Shown: positions 1 to 8,484, counted from the first letter of the stretch. The stretch: 64,000 nucleotides of DNA from Akkermansiaceae bacterium (GCA_024233085.1 JACKQC010000007.1:1-64000), one strand, 5' to 3'. Notes: a model not told the origin generated them from the sequence alone. Program-made: numbers and translations.

Positions 1-2615
1 GGGTTATCCGGATCGGTCAACCACCGCGCCACGCCGACGCGGTTTTTCGGCGCGTCCTTCGGAAAGGGGTGAAAGGCCGCCGGCACCCCCGCCTCGACGG
101 GTTCGGCGAGGTCCATGAAATTGCCGCGGACCTGGCGCCGCGTTTCGCGCCGTTTGTCGGCCGGTAGCTCCACCAATACGGGAACCGTGGGCGTTTTGAC
201 GGCGTCGCGCTGTTTCTCGAGCGCCGCGATGTCGGCGCGCGCTTTCGCCAGCGACGGCGCCACCCCGCGGAAATAGTCCGCCAGCTTTTTCGCGTCGGCT
301 TCTGACCGCTCCGCCTCCGGCCGGTCCACGAGTCGCAGGATATCCGGCGGCAACTGCGCGCGGTTCGGCAGGGCCGGATCGTCGGTGACGGACACGCGGA
401 AGCGGCCCAGCGTCAGTTGGCCGCCGTAGTTGTAGTCGTGGTTCAGGGTAACCTTCAGCTTGTCCCCCGGCGCGACGGCCACCGGCGACCCCAGCACGAA
501 AACCGCCTCGTGCGGCTCGGCCTGGCGCGGCGTCACCTCCCAGCCGCTCAGGTTTCGCGACACGGCCGAAATCGCCTGGCTCACGTCGTATTTGGCCGTC
601 GAAAAGTCCGCCGTCGCCCGGCTGAAGAGCAACTGTCTCTCGCCGCTGAGCGTAAACTCCGCCTTCTTCTCCGGCGCCCGCAGGTTGGCCTCCTGCCAGA
701 CCGTGCCGCGCTTTTCGTCGAGCAATTTCACGCCGTAGCCCTCGATCCGCGCCGCCGTGCCGCCGTCGGTTCGGTTCCAGATCGCGAGGCGATCCACCGG
801 AACGGAACGGCCCAGATCGATCTCCCACCATGGATTCGCCTCGCCCTTGGTGTGCGTCGTTTTCGCCTTTGAGTAATCGCCCTCCGTGACGCCATCGATC
901 GCATTTTCCGGCGGACCCGCGAAGTCGGTCGAGCTTTGAGTGGCCTTGCCTTTCCGGGCCACATTTTCCTCGCCGGAGAAAATCTCGACCTCGGCGAGGT
1001 GCAGGAACTTGTCCTTGCCCGGCAGCTCGATCCGCAGATAGCGACCCGTCACCGGACGGCCGCCCGTGTCGAGATGGGCCGCGAAGCGGTTCAGAAAAAA
1101 GCGTCCCTCCGGCGAACGTCCCGCGCCGCCGGCCGGGTTGCGCGGGTCCGGGATCGTCTCCAACCGAAAGCCGGTCACCGTTTGCAGCGGCGTCGCGGCA
1201 TCGAGTTCGTAGGTGTCGTTTTTCGGATTGGGGCCGGAGACGAAGACGCTGCCGTCCTCCTGTCTTTCAAGCCGCGATCCCTGGACACCGCGCGCGCCGG
1301 TCACCTCCACCGTTCGCCACGCCGTGTCGCCGCGGTAGTTGGCTTCCCATTTCCGCTGATCCTCGAGCAGTTTTGCCGGGTCCGCCCCGTCGAGATCCGC
1401 CCGCAGCGCGTCGATTTTGACTTGGAAGTCGGCGCGCTTTTTCTCCTCCTCCGTCCCCGGCACGGGCAGCGTGGGGGCGTCGTCGTTGGTGTCGACATCG
1501 GCCGTCTGGTTGAAGAAATCGTAGAACCGGTAGTACTCCGCCTGCGTGATCGGGTCGTATTTGTGGCTGTGGCATTCGGCGCAGTTCATCGTCAGGCCCA
1601 TCCACACCTGCATCGTGGTGTTGACCCGGTCTTTCACCGCCGCCACGCGAAATTCCTCGTTGTCCGTGCCGCCCTCGGTGTTGTTCATCGTGTTGCGATG
1701 AAAGGCGGTCGCGATTCGCGTCTCCGGCGAGGCGTCCGGAATCAGGTCGCCGGCCAGTTGCTCGAGCGTGAACCGGTCGTAGGGCACGTTGCGGTTCATC
1801 GCCCCGATCACCCAGTCGCGGTAGGCCCAGATGGTGCGCAGATTGTCGCTGGCGTAGCCCATCGAGTCCGCGTAGCGCGCCAGGTCGAGCCACGGCGCGG
1901 CCCAGCGTTCGCCGAAAGCCTCGCTCGCCAGCAGCCGGTCCGCCTCCGCGAGGTAAAGGCGGTCCCGCTCCTCCTCCGTGCCCGCCTTTTTCCATGCCTC
2001 CGCAAAGCGCCCCGATTCCTCCGGTCGCGGCGGCAGGCCGACCAAATCGATGGAAAGCCGGCGCAGCAGGGAATAGGGGTCCGCCTCGGGCCTCGATTGC
2101 AGCCCCTCCGCCTCCAGTCGCGCCCGCACAAAGTGATCGATCGCGTTTTTCTCGCCGCCGATGCCGTTCTTCGGCGGCTCCGGCCGCGTCGGTTTGACGA
2201 AAGACCAGTGCTCCGCGTAGGCCGCGCCCTCTTCGATCCAGCGGCGCAACGTCTCGATTTCCTTCGCCTCCAGAGCCGGACCGGATTTCGGAGGCGGCAT
2301 CAGCTCCTCCGGATCGTCGGTCACGAGCCGCGCGATCAACTCGCTCGCGGCCGCGTCGCCCGGCTTGATCGCTGCGTAACCGCCGAGATCCGCCAGCGCG
2401 CCCTCCCGGATGTCCAGCCGCAGGTCGGCCTTGCGGTCGTGCTCGTCCGGGCCGTGGCATTTGACGCATTTCGACGAAAGCAGCGGCCGGATGTCGCGAT
2501 TGAAATCGACCGCGCCGGGATCCGCCGCGAACGAAGGCGGCGGCGTCATCCCGAACGCCATCGCCACCGCGAGAAAGAGGGCCGTTCCCGGGAGTTGCTG
2601 GACCAAGGATTTCAT
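1..2615 (-). CDS. DUF1549/DUF1553 secreted protein with planctomycete-type cytochrome domain (3' end outside window)
   Basis: The frame is open for 871 codons from the ATG at 2615 to the window edge, so the C-terminus is missing. An N-terminal signal peptide (hydrophobic residues about 11-30) is followed by a PSCyt1-type c-heme site, C50-V-K-C53-H54, with the family's HGPDEHDRKADLRLD context. The DUF1549 region continues to a second motif, MNCAECHSHKYDP (codons around 1550-1590). A discoidin/F5-8-like segment (NPWWEIDLGRSVPVDRLAIW) follows, and the DUF1553 part begins before the edge. Proteins of this architecture occur almost only in Planctomycetota and Verrucomicrobiota and often sit beside DUF1501 and sulfatase genes. 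A role in extracellular polysaccharide oxidation is proposed but unproven. A paralogue lies at 53894-57085. The family call is firm and the function unknown. Confidence 0.9.
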   Translation of the reverse strand, partial: MKSLVQQLPGTALFLAVAMAFGMTPPPSFAADPGAVDFNRDIRPLLSSKCVKCHGPDEHDRKADLRLDIREGALADLGGYAAIKPGDAAASELIARLVTDDPEELMPPPKSGPALEAKEIETLRRWIEEGAAYAEHWSFVKPTRPEPPKNGIGGEKNAIDHFVRARLEAEGLQSRPEADPYSLLRRLSIDLVGLPPRPEESGRFAEAWKKAGTEEERDRLYLAEADRLLASEAFGERWAAPWLDLARYADSMGYASDNLRTIWAYRDWVIGAMNRNVPYDRFTLEQLAGDLIPDASPETRIATAFHRNTMNNTEGGTDNEEFRVAAVKDRVNTTMQVWMGLTMNCAECHSHKYDPITQAEYYRFYDFFNQTADVDTNDDAPTLPVPGTEEEKKRADFQVKIDALRADLDGADPAKLLEDQRKWEANYRGDTAWRTVEVTGARGVQGSRLERQEDGSVFVSGPNPKNDTYELDAATPLQTVTGFRLETIPDPRNPAGGAGRSPEGRFFLNRFAAHLDTGGRPVTGRYLRIELPGKDKFLHLAEVEIFSGEENVARKGKATQSSTDFAGPPENAIDGVTEGDYSKAKTTHTKGEANPWWEIDLGRSVPVDRLAIWNRTDGGTAARIEGYGVKLLDEKRGTVWQEANLRAPEKKAEFTLSGERQLLFSRATADFSTAKYDVSQAISAVSRNLSGWEVTPRQAEPHEAVFVLGSPVAVAPGDKLKVTLNHDYNYGGQLTLGRFRVSVTDDPALPNRAQLPPDILRLVDRPEAERSEADAKKLADYFRGVAPSLAKARADIAALEKQRDAVKTPTVPVLVELPADKRRETRRQVRGNFMDLAEPVEAGVPAAFHPFPKDAPKNRVGVARWLTDPDN

Positions 2616-2679
2616 CGGAGCCCGTCAGTTTCCCGGATTCCGCTTCGCCCGGCAAGGGCGCATTCCCGCGCGGGCGCCT

Positions 2680-2960
2680 GTAACTCGTTGGCAGGATCGG
2701 TAAAGGCCAACGGCGTATTGGATGAATGGCTGGGGTTGGAACAACCCCAGGAAAAAAAGGCGATAAATTGCCAACCCGGAAAGGGTTGCGTAGGCGGTGC
2801 AGGCGGTGGAAGACGCGGGAGTCGCGAATCCGCAACCCCTTCAGGGTTGGCGGCGTGTGGGTCATCAGTTCCTGGGGTTGTTCCAACCCCAGGCTTCCCT
2901 GCGAAATGCCCTTGGCATTCTCCCAAACTCGGTTTGTTGACCGCCACTTTCATTCGCACC
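2680..2960. repeat. Large palindromic intergenic repeat, family A copy 1 (left end missing)
   Basis: This fills most of the 360-bp gap between the DUF1549 gene and yjbQ. It shares a long alignable sequence with 6064-6384 and 12925-13243. It is a chain of small palindromes: TGGGGTTGGAACAACCCCA, then a CAACCCGGAAAGGGTTGCG-like unit. Both return in inverted order on the right, together with a TGCCCTTGGCA palindrome. The right terminal repeat (TGACCGCCACTTTCATTCG, from 2938) is present. The matching left terminus seen in copy 2 is not, so this copy looks truncated. No protein-coding signal is seen here. Confidence 0.85.
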
Positions 2961-2975
2961 CTTCCCGCGCCCGCC

Positions 2976-3395
2976 CTACTCGCCCATCACCGTCACCGCG
3001 AGGCGGCGGGAGTGGGGCGCGCGGCGATGCTCGAAGAGAAACAGCCCCTGCCAGGTCCCGAGCACGAGCCGGCCGTCGATGACGGGGATGTTCTTGTCCA
3101 CGTCCGTCAGCACCATGCGGATGTGTGACGGCATGTCATCCGGACCCTCATAGGTGTGGACAAAATAGGGCGCATCCTCGGGCACCAGCCGGTCGAAAAA
3201 GGCGTGCAGATCCGTCCGCGCCGAGGGATCGGCGTTTTCCATCACCACGAGGCTGCAACTCGTGTGTCGCACGAAAACCGTCGCCACCCCGCGCCGCACG
3301 CCGCTCTCGGCGACGACCGCCTCGATCCGGTCGGTGATCTCGTAGGTGCCCTTGCCCCGGGTGCCGACGGCGAAGCTGGCGGTGTGGACTTTCAT
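2976..3395 (-). CDS. yjbQ: YjbQ family protein (UPF0047, secondary thiamine-phosphate synthase-like)
   Basis: 139-aa cytosolic protein matching the short YjbQ/UPF0047 family across its length. The conserved core includes TYEITDRI, GVATVFVRHTSCSLVVMENAD, the HTYEGPDDMPSHIRMVL stretch and the C-terminal GTWQGLFLFEHR. E. coli YjbQ has weak thiamine-phosphate synthase activity when overexpressed, and the physiological role is uncertain. I chose the ATG at 3395 because a GGGAG ribosome-binding site lies just upstream. The nine-codon longer frame runs through a dispersed AATCCTGTCAATCCTGTCC repeat. It is co-oriented with the DUF1549 gene but separated from it by a large repeat, so it is probably transcribed separately. 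No thiamine genes are nearby. Confidence 0.88.
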   Translation of the reverse strand: MKVHTASFAVGTRGKGTYEITDRIEAVVAESGVRRGVATVFVRHTSCSLVVMENADPSARTDLHAFFDRLVPEDAPYFVHTYEGPDDMPSHIRMVLTDVDKNIPVIDGRLVLGTWQGLFLFEHRRAPHSRRLAVTVMGE

Positions 3396-3410
3396 CAACT
3401 CCCGCCAAGA

Positions 3411-3436
3411 AAATCCTGTCAATCCTGTCCAAAAAC
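3411..3436. repeat. Short dispersed CAGGATT-type repeat
   Basis: The sequence AATCCTGTCAATCCTGTCC lies between gndA and yjbQ. Its reverse complement type (GACAGGATTNACNGGATTT) recurs at 21244-21265 and 48312-48345. It is intergenic at all three places. Its position argues against the longer yjbQ start. Confidence 0.7.
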
Positions 3437-3449
3437 GGACCGCCCCGCG

Positions 3450-4892
3450 TCACCCGATGACTTCGGGCCATTCGGTGTGGAAAAACTCGCCGCGCGGCTT
3501 GTCGGTGCGCTCGTAGGTGTGGGCGCCGAAAAAGTCGCGCTGGGCCTGAAGCAGGTTTGCCGGCAGCCGCTCGGCGCGATAACTGTCGTAGTAACCGAGC
3601 GACGCGCTGAAGGCCGGCACCGGGATGCCGTTGGTCACGCCCAGCGCCACGATCTCGCGCCAGTTCGCCTGATTGGCGTTGAGGATGTCCTTGAAGAACG
3701 GGTCCAGCATCAGGTTCACCAGCTCCGGGTTGCGCTCGTAGGCCTCCGTGATGCGGTTCAGGAAACGCGCCCGGATGATGCAGCCGCCGCGCCAGATGCG
3801 CGCGATCCCGGCGAGGTCCAGACCCCAGTCGTGCGCCTCGCCGACGCGCTTGATGAGGTCGAGCCCCTGCGCGTAGGAGATGATCTTCGAGGCGTAGAGC
3901 GCGTCGCGGACTTTTTTCACCAGCTCGGCCTTCGGCAGGTCGATCCTCGCTTCCGGCCCGTCGAATTCCCGCGCGCCGACCCTGCGCTGGTCGAGCATCG
4001 AGGAAAGGATGCGCGCCTCCACCGCCGCGTTGATGGTGGAGACGACCACCGCGTTGTCGGCGGAGATCATCTGCGTCCAGCGGCCCGTGCCCTTCTGGCC
4101 CGCGGTGTCGAGGATCATCTCGACCGTCGGCTGGCCCGTCTCGGAGTCGTCGATGGTGAAAATCTTGCTGGTGATCTGGATCAGGTAGCTCTCGAGGTCG
4201 CCCTGGTTCCATTCGTCGAAGATTTCGCCCATCTCCGCCGTGCTCAGACCCGCGGTTTTGAAGAGCTGGTAGGCCTCGCAGATGAGCTGCATGTCGCCGT
4301 ACTCGATGCCGTTGTGCACCATCTTCACGAAATGTCCCGCGCCGCCCGCGCCGATGTGCGTCACGCAGGGCACGTCGTCGACTTTCGCCGCGATGGCCTC
4401 GAAGATCGGCTTCACCAGTTCCCAGCTTTCCTTCGGGCCGCCCGGCATGATGGCCGGCCCCTTGCGCGCGCCCTCCTCGCCGCCGGACACGCCGGTGCCG
4501 ATGTAGAGCAGGCCCCGTTCCGCCGCCGCCTTCGAGCGCCGCTCGGTGTGGATGAAATAGGTGTTGCCGCCATCGATGATGAGGTCGCCCGGCTCCAGCA
4601 GCGGGGTCAGTTGCTCGATCACACCGTCCACGGCGTCGCGGTCGGCGGGGTCGAACCCGGCCTTCGACTGCACCAGCATCATGATCCTGCGCGGCCGCTC
4701 GATGCCGGCCACGAAATCCTCCAGCGTCGCCGCGCCGTGCAGGTTTTTGCCCGGGTTCTCGGCGATGAATTTCTCCATCGTCTCCGTGGTGCGGTTGTAA
4801 ACCGACACGCGGAAGCCGCGGCTCTCCACGTTCAGCACCAGATTCTGCCCCATCACCGCCAGGCCGATCAGGCCGAAATCGCTCTTGCTCAT
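3450..4892 (-). CDS. gndA: 6-phosphogluconate dehydrogenase, decarboxylating
   Basis: 480-aa cytosolic enzyme of the oxidative pentose phosphate pathway. It converts 6-phosphogluconate and NADP+ to ribulose 5-phosphate, CO2 and NADPH. The Rossmann motif GLAVMG is at residues 10-15. The substrate region VSGGEEGARKGPAIMPGG, the catalytic KMVHNGIEYGDMQ segment (around residue 185), IIRARFLNRI and the C-terminal FFGAHTYERTD/HTEWP signature are all present. The length is normal for the 470-480 aa family. The start at 4892 gives the standard MSKSDFGLIGLAVMG N-terminus; a longer open frame upstream runs antisense through moaE and is rejected. It is divergent from moaE over a 54-bp gap that must hold both promoters. 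No zwf is present in the window. Confidence 0.97.
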   Translation of the reverse strand: MSKSDFGLIGLAVMGQNLVLNVESRGFRVSVYNRTTETMEKFIAENPGKNLHGAATLEDFVAGIERPRRIMMLVQSKAGFDPADRDAVDGVIEQLTPLLEPGDLIIDGGNTYFIHTERRSKAAAERGLLYIGTGVSGGEEGARKGPAIMPGGPKESWELVKPIFEAIAAKVDDVPCVTHIGAGGAGHFVKMVHNGIEYGDMQLICEAYQLFKTAGLSTAEMGEIFDEWNQGDLESYLIQITSKIFTIDDSETGQPTVEMILDTAGQKGTGRWTQMISADNAVVVSTINAAVEARILSSMLDQRRVGAREFDGPEARIDLPKAELVKKVRDALYASKIISYAQGLDLIKRVGEAHDWGLDLAGIARIWRGGCIIRARFLNRITEAYERNPELVNLMLDPFFKDILNANQANWREIVALGVTNGIPVPAFSASLGYYDSYRAERLPANLLQAQRDFFGAHTYERTDKPRGEFFHTEWPEVIG

Positions 4893-4946
4893 CTTGGTTG
4901 TTTCGAAATGTTTGGAATGTTTCGGAAAACTACGCGCAATTCCCCG

Positions 4947-5381
4947 ATGGCAAGCGGCGATTTCATTCTCTCCATCTCCGAAACCCCCGTCGCCGAGGTC
5001 GAAAAATCGCTCGCGCCCTCGACCACGCACGGCGCCGACCTGCGCTTCCGCGGCGTGGTCCGCGATCTCGAGGACGGCCGCGCCATCGACGGGATCGACT
5101 ATTCCTGCTACCGGGAAATGGCCGAGACCGAACTCGCCGCCATCGCCGAGGCGATGCGCGCCGCCCATCCCGACCACCGCGCCGACATCCATCATCGTGT
5201 CGGCTTCGTCGCCGCCGGCGAAGCCTCGCTCCTCATCCGCGTCCAGACGAAACACAGCGCCGCCGCCTTCGAGATCGCCCAGGAATATCTGAAGCGGATC
5301 AAGACAACCTTGCCGGTCTGGAAAAACCCCGTTTTCAGCCCCGCAGGGGAACAGTCAGATTGTGAAAAGCAATTCGGTTGA
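4947..5381 (+). CDS. moaE: Molybdopterin synthase catalytic (large) subunit, MoaE-like
   Basis: 144-aa protein. MoaE pairs with the thiocarboxylated small subunit MoaD to insert the dithiolene sulfurs into precursor Z, forming molybdopterin. Family hallmarks visible are LRFRGVVRDLEDGR (the F-x-G-x-VR motif), YSCYREMAETELAAIAE and HHRVGFVAAGEASLLIRV. The C-terminal active-site region with lysines, EYLKRIKTTLPVWKNP, corresponds to the conserved PIWKKE end. The ATG at 4947 gives the usual N-terminus; earlier in-frame codons would overlap the gndA start. No other molybdenum cofactor gene is in the window, so it appears isolated. Two and a half palindromic repeat units begin 13 bp after the stop. 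Confidence 0.88.
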   Translation: MASGDFILSISETPVAEVEKSLAPSTTHGADLRFRGVVRDLEDGRAIDGIDYSCYREMAETELAAIAEAMRAAHPDHRADIHHRVGFVAAGEASLLIRVQTKHSAAAFEIAQEYLKRIKTTLPVWKNPVFSPAGEQSDCEKQFG

Positions 5382-5393
5382 TTTCCCGGCCCG

Positions 5394-5447
5394 GACCCAA
5401 CAGGGTTGAGTCGCCGACCATACCCTGTTGAGTCCCGGACCCAACCC
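5394..5447. repeat. 19-bp palindromic repeat array, locus 1 (2.5 units)
   Basis: Units at 5394-5412, 5416-5434 and 5438-5447 (partial) have 3-bp spacers, giving a 22-bp period. The consensus is GACCYAACNNNGTTRGGTC with AGG or CCT at the centre. Units 1 and 2 have opposite centres, so together they can also fold into one long hairpin. The array lies just after moaE and 30 bp before pgsA. Confidence 0.85.
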
Positions 5448-5476
5448 AACCTTCCACCGCGCCGAAGGCGCGCCCC

Positions 5477-6058
5477 ATGAACCTGCCGAACAAACTGACC
5501 GTCCTGCGGTTGATCCTGACCTTCGTGTTTCTCGCGGTCATTCCGCAGGCGTTCGCGCACGCGAAATCGATCGCGCTGGTCGTGTTTTCGATCGCGGCGT
5601 TCACGGACTTTCTCGACGGTCACCTGGCCCGGAAGCACAACCTCGTCACCAGCTTCGGCAAGCTGATGGACCCGCTGGCCGACAAGGTGCTGATGTGCGC
5701 GGGCTTTGTCATGCTCTCGGAGCTGCGACTCGTTCCCGGCTGGGTCGTGGTCCTCATCCTGGCGCGGGAATTTCTCGTCACGGGCCTGCGCCTGGTCGCC
5801 TCGGCCGAGGGCGTGGTGCTGGCCGCCGAGGGACTGGGCAAACAGAAGACCATCTGGCAGATCGTGACGGCGATCTATTTCCTCACCTACCTGGCGTCCT
5901 CGGAACCGGCCTTCGGCTGGATCCGGTTTCTCTTCGACTGGAAACCGACCGGCCCGGCGATCGCGGGCGAGATACTCGTCTGGCTCAGCCTCGCGCTCAC
6001 TCTGCTCTCCGGACTCCGCTACGCCTGGAGGAACCGCGAGCTGCTGCGCGATTGCTGA
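5477..6058 (+). CDS. pgsA: CDP-diacylglycerol--glycerol-3-phosphate 3-phosphatidyltransferase
   Basis: 193-aa integral membrane enzyme that makes phosphatidylglycerophosphate, the first committed step to phosphatidylglycerol and cardiolipin. The full CDP-alcohol phosphotransferase signature is present: D47-G48-x2-A51-R52-x8-G61-x3-D65-x3-D69. The N-terminus, MNLPNKLTVLRLILTFVF, is typical of PgsA, and several hydrophobic segments follow. The length matches the family (180-200 aa). The gene lies between a palindromic array upstream and a large family-A repeat downstream, so it is probably a single transcription unit. Another CDP-alcohol transferase such as phosphatidylserine synthase is less likely, given the N-terminus and size. 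Confidence 0.93.
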   Translation: MNLPNKLTVLRLILTFVFLAVIPQAFAHAKSIALVVFSIAAFTDFLDGHLARKHNLVTSFGKLMDPLADKVLMCAGFVMLSELRLVPGWVVVLILAREFLVTGLRLVASAEGVVLAAEGLGKQKTIWQIVTAIYFLTYLASSEPAFGWIRFLFDWKPTGPAIAGEILVWLSLALTLLSGLRYAWRNRELLRDC

Positions 6059-6063
6059 GCGCG

Positions 6064-6384
6064 GGTGCGAAGGAAAGCGGCGGTCATTTTGAATCGCTCG
6101 ACGGTTGGCTTGTAAATCGTTGGCAGAATTGGTAAACGCCAACGGCGTTTTGGATGAAAGCCTGGGGTTGGAACAACCCCAGGAAACCGAAGCCAATCGA
6201 TTGCCAACCCTGAAGGGGTTGCGTAGTCGGTGGAAGTCGCGGGAGACGCGATTCCGCAACCCCTTCAGGGTTGGGAACTTGAGCATCATTAGTTCCCGGG
6301 GTTGTTCCAACCCCGGGCTTTTCCGCGGAATGCCCTTGGCATTCTTCCGAATTCGGTTTGTTGACCGCCACTTTCCTTCACACC
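6064..6384. mobile_element. Large palindromic MITE-like repeat, family A copy 2 (complete)
   Basis: This is the most complete copy. It has 23-bp imperfect terminal inverted repeats at 6064-6086 (GGTGCGAAGGAAAGCGGCGG...) and 6362-6384. Inside, hairpin units occur in mirror order: GCCAACGGC, TGGGGTTGGAACAACCCCA, CAACCCTGAAGGGGTTGCG | CGCAACCCCTTCAGGGTTG, then a GGGGTTGTTCCAACCCC palindrome and TGCCCTTGGCA. It encodes nothing recognisable. With the element at 6391-6525 it fills the 511-bp gap between pgsA and the C45 gene. Confidence 0.8.
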
Positions 6385-6390
6385 CGCCAA

Positions 6391-6525
6391 GAGACTGTTG
6401 AAAAACCCAGTGATGAAAGAGGACCGACGCCCGGAGGGTCGATCCAAAAACCGACCCGCGAAGCCGCTGACATCAAGGCCAAAAACATACAAAGATTTTT
6501 CATCGCGGGGTTTTTCAACAGTCTC
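6391..6525. mobile_element. 135-bp MITE-like element with 18-bp perfect terminal inverted repeats
   Basis: The left arm GAGACTGTTGAAAAACCC (6391-6408) is the exact reverse complement of 6508-6525. Similarity continues imperfectly inwards: TGATGAAAGA on the left against TTTTTCATCG on the right. The internal ~100 bp has no gene. It sits seven bases from the family-A copy and 44 bases before the next gene start. No clear target-site duplication is seen. It could instead act as a hairpin in RNA. Confidence 0.6.
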
Positions 6526-6569
6526 CTAAGCGCGCGTCCCGCTTGACGAACGCGGACGGGCTTCGTTCA

Positions 6570-8471
6570 ATGCCCGGTATGGGCTGTTCGTCCTCCGACT
6601 CCGAACCGCGCGGACCCATCCCGGCGCGAAAGACTCTCCTGGCCACGGGCGCGATCCTGCTCGGCGCGTGGTTGGTGCTCGTCACCGTTCTGACTTCTCC
6701 GGCGTCGCGGGCGCTCGGACGCACGATTTCCGAATGGGTGGCGCGAGCCGAGACCGGCGAGGTCCTCGATGCCGCCGTCACGATCGAATCCGTCGAAAAA
6801 CTCCCGGAAACCCTCGTCGGTCGCGCCGCCGAGCTGGCCTGGCGTTCGCCGGACCGGCTGCGGCTCTCCGCCGAGATCGAGGGCGAGCCCGTCATCGCGA
6901 CGCGCGTGGGGGACGAGGTGTGGATTCACCTGCCGGGCAAGCGTTTCGCCGTGGTTGGAGACAACGAGACGCCGCGCTTCACCGGCGACCCGGCCTCGGT
7001 CGAGCCGGTCGCACTGCCGGAATTCCGCCTGCCGCTCTCGGCGGCGAAACTGCGCTGGCTGCCGCTGCTGCTGCGGGTCGAGACCGGCGCGGACGAAAAA
7101 CTGCGCATTCTGCCCAGTCGACTGGGAAAACGGCTCGCCGGTCTGCCCGACTTCGGCGCGGTCTTCGAGCCGCTCGAAAAGGGCGGCGCCCGCGTGTCGG
7201 TTTTCGCCCCGGACGGAAAGTCCGCGCGCCTGCGCTTCGATCGCTTCGCGTTTTCGAAAGCCGGCGAGGGTGACGACGATTTCGCGCTCGAGGCCGGCGC
7301 CGGCGAAACTGTGGAGCGGGTCGCGCTTTCCCACCTGAAACGCTGCGCCGAAGTGCTCGCGGCCCAACTCGGCGCGAAAACGCCCGCGCTGCCGCCGGCG
7401 AACGGCAAACGGGAAATCGTCGCCGCCGCCGGCGGAGGACGGCTGGAACTTCGCGACGGGGTGCGGGTGCTTTTTCTGTCCGGCACGCCGGAGGAAATGG
7501 GGCGGCAGCAGGGCGAACTGCTGCGCGACGAGGTGCGCTCGGTGGTCGATCGCATGCTCTACGGGATCGGGGTGGGGAGTTCCTTTTCGAAGGGGCGCTG
7601 GTTTTTCGGCGAAATCGAGGAGGCGCAGAAACGGATCGAGCCCTTCGTTTCCGAATCGCATCTCCGCGAGATGGACGCGCTCGCCGACGCGGCCGGCCTG
7701 CACCGGCAGGAGGCGCGGCTGGCGAATTTTTTCCCGGAGCTGTTCCACTGTTCCGGTTTCGCGCTGCTCGGCGGCGCGACGGGCGACGGGCGGCTCTATC
7801 ACGGTCGCATTCTCGACTACATCCGGGGCGCGGGACTGGAGGACAACGCGGTCGTCATCGTGAATCGGCCGGACGAGGGCAACGCGTGGGTGAACGTCAG
7901 CTACGCGGGTTTCACCGGGTCGGTCACGGCGATGAACGAGAAACACCTCGCCATCGGAGAGATGGGCGGGCGTGGCGAGGGGAACTGGGACGGAAAACCG
8001 ATGGCCCAGCTCGTTCGCGAGGTGATGGAGCGCTGCGAAACCCTCGAGGAGGCCGTCGAGCTGATGCGCCGGGGGCCGCGGACCTGCGAGTACTACTACG
8101 TGATCTCCGACGCCAAGACGATGCGCGCGGTCGGGATCAAGGCCACGCCGGAGATCTTCGAGACCGTCTGGCCGGGGGCGAGCCATCCCCAGCTCACCGA
8201 CCCGGTGAAGGACACCGTGCTGATGTCGGCGGGCGACCGCTACACCGAACTCGTGCGCCGGGTGAAGGCGGGCTTTGGAAAATTCGACGCCGACTCGGCG
8301 CGGGCGCTGATGACGCGGCCGGTCTGCATGAAATCGAACATCCAGTCGGTGCTCTTCGAGCCGGGATCGCTCGATTTCTGGGTGGCGAACGCGGACTCGG
8401 AAAACGTGGCCAGCCACACGCGCTTCACGCGTTTCAACCTGCGGGAGTTGCTCGGCGAGATCGATTCGTGA
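6570..8471 (+). CDS. Membrane-anchored C45-type (acyl-CoA:6-APA acyltransferase-like) Ntn hydrolase with long N-terminal domain
   Basis: 633 aa from the ATG at 6570; an upstream in-frame TTG at 6543 is possible. A signal anchor spans residues about 21-42. Residues about 50-290 form a beta-rich region of unclear family, perhaps LolA/lipoprotein-sorting-like. The C-terminal ~330 residues resemble peptidase C45: GTPEEMGRQQGELLRDE (about 305-320), then the presumed nucleophile Cys394 in ELFHCSGFALLG, followed by TGDGRLYHGRILDY. C45 enzymes self-cleave before the Cys and hydrolyse or transfer amide-linked acyl groups; the substrate here is unknown. Having ~390 residues before the Cys is unusual, since typical propeptides are ~100 aa. 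It is followed after 13 bp by an esterase gene, probably in one operon. Confidence 0.8.
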   Translation: MPGMGCSSSDSEPRGPIPARKTLLATGAILLGAWLVLVTVLTSPASRALGRTISEWVARAETGEVLDAAVTIESVEKLPETLVGRAAELAWRSPDRLRLSAEIEGEPVIATRVGDEVWIHLPGKRFAVVGDNETPRFTGDPASVEPVALPEFRLPLSAAKLRWLPLLLRVETGADEKLRILPSRLGKRLAGLPDFGAVFEPLEKGGARVSVFAPDGKSARLRFDRFAFSKAGEGDDDFALEAGAGETVERVALSHLKRCAEVLAAQLGAKTPALPPANGKREIVAAAGGGRLELRDGVRVLFLSGTPEEMGRQQGELLRDEVRSVVDRMLYGIGVGSSFSKGRWFFGEIEEAQKRIEPFVSESHLREMDALADAAGLHRQEARLANFFPELFHCSGFALLGGATGDGRLYHGRILDYIRGAGLEDNAVVIVNRPDEGNAWVNVSYAGFTGSVTAMNEKHLAIGEMGGRGEGNWDGKPMAQLVREVMERCETLEEAVELMRRGPRTCEYYYVISDAKTMRAVGIKATPEIFETVWPGASHPQLTDPVKDTVLMSAGDRYTELVRRVKAGFGKFDADSARALMTRPVCMKSNIQSVLFEPGSLDFWVANADSENVASHTRFTRFNLRELLGEIDS

Positions 8472-8484
8472 CTCCGGAACGGAA

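Noticed and set aside
4893..4946. Regulatory palindrome in the gndA-moaE gap (TTTCGAAATGTTTGG...)
   Set aside because: Only short, imperfect repeats of ATGTTT are present; no convincing dyad of operator length.
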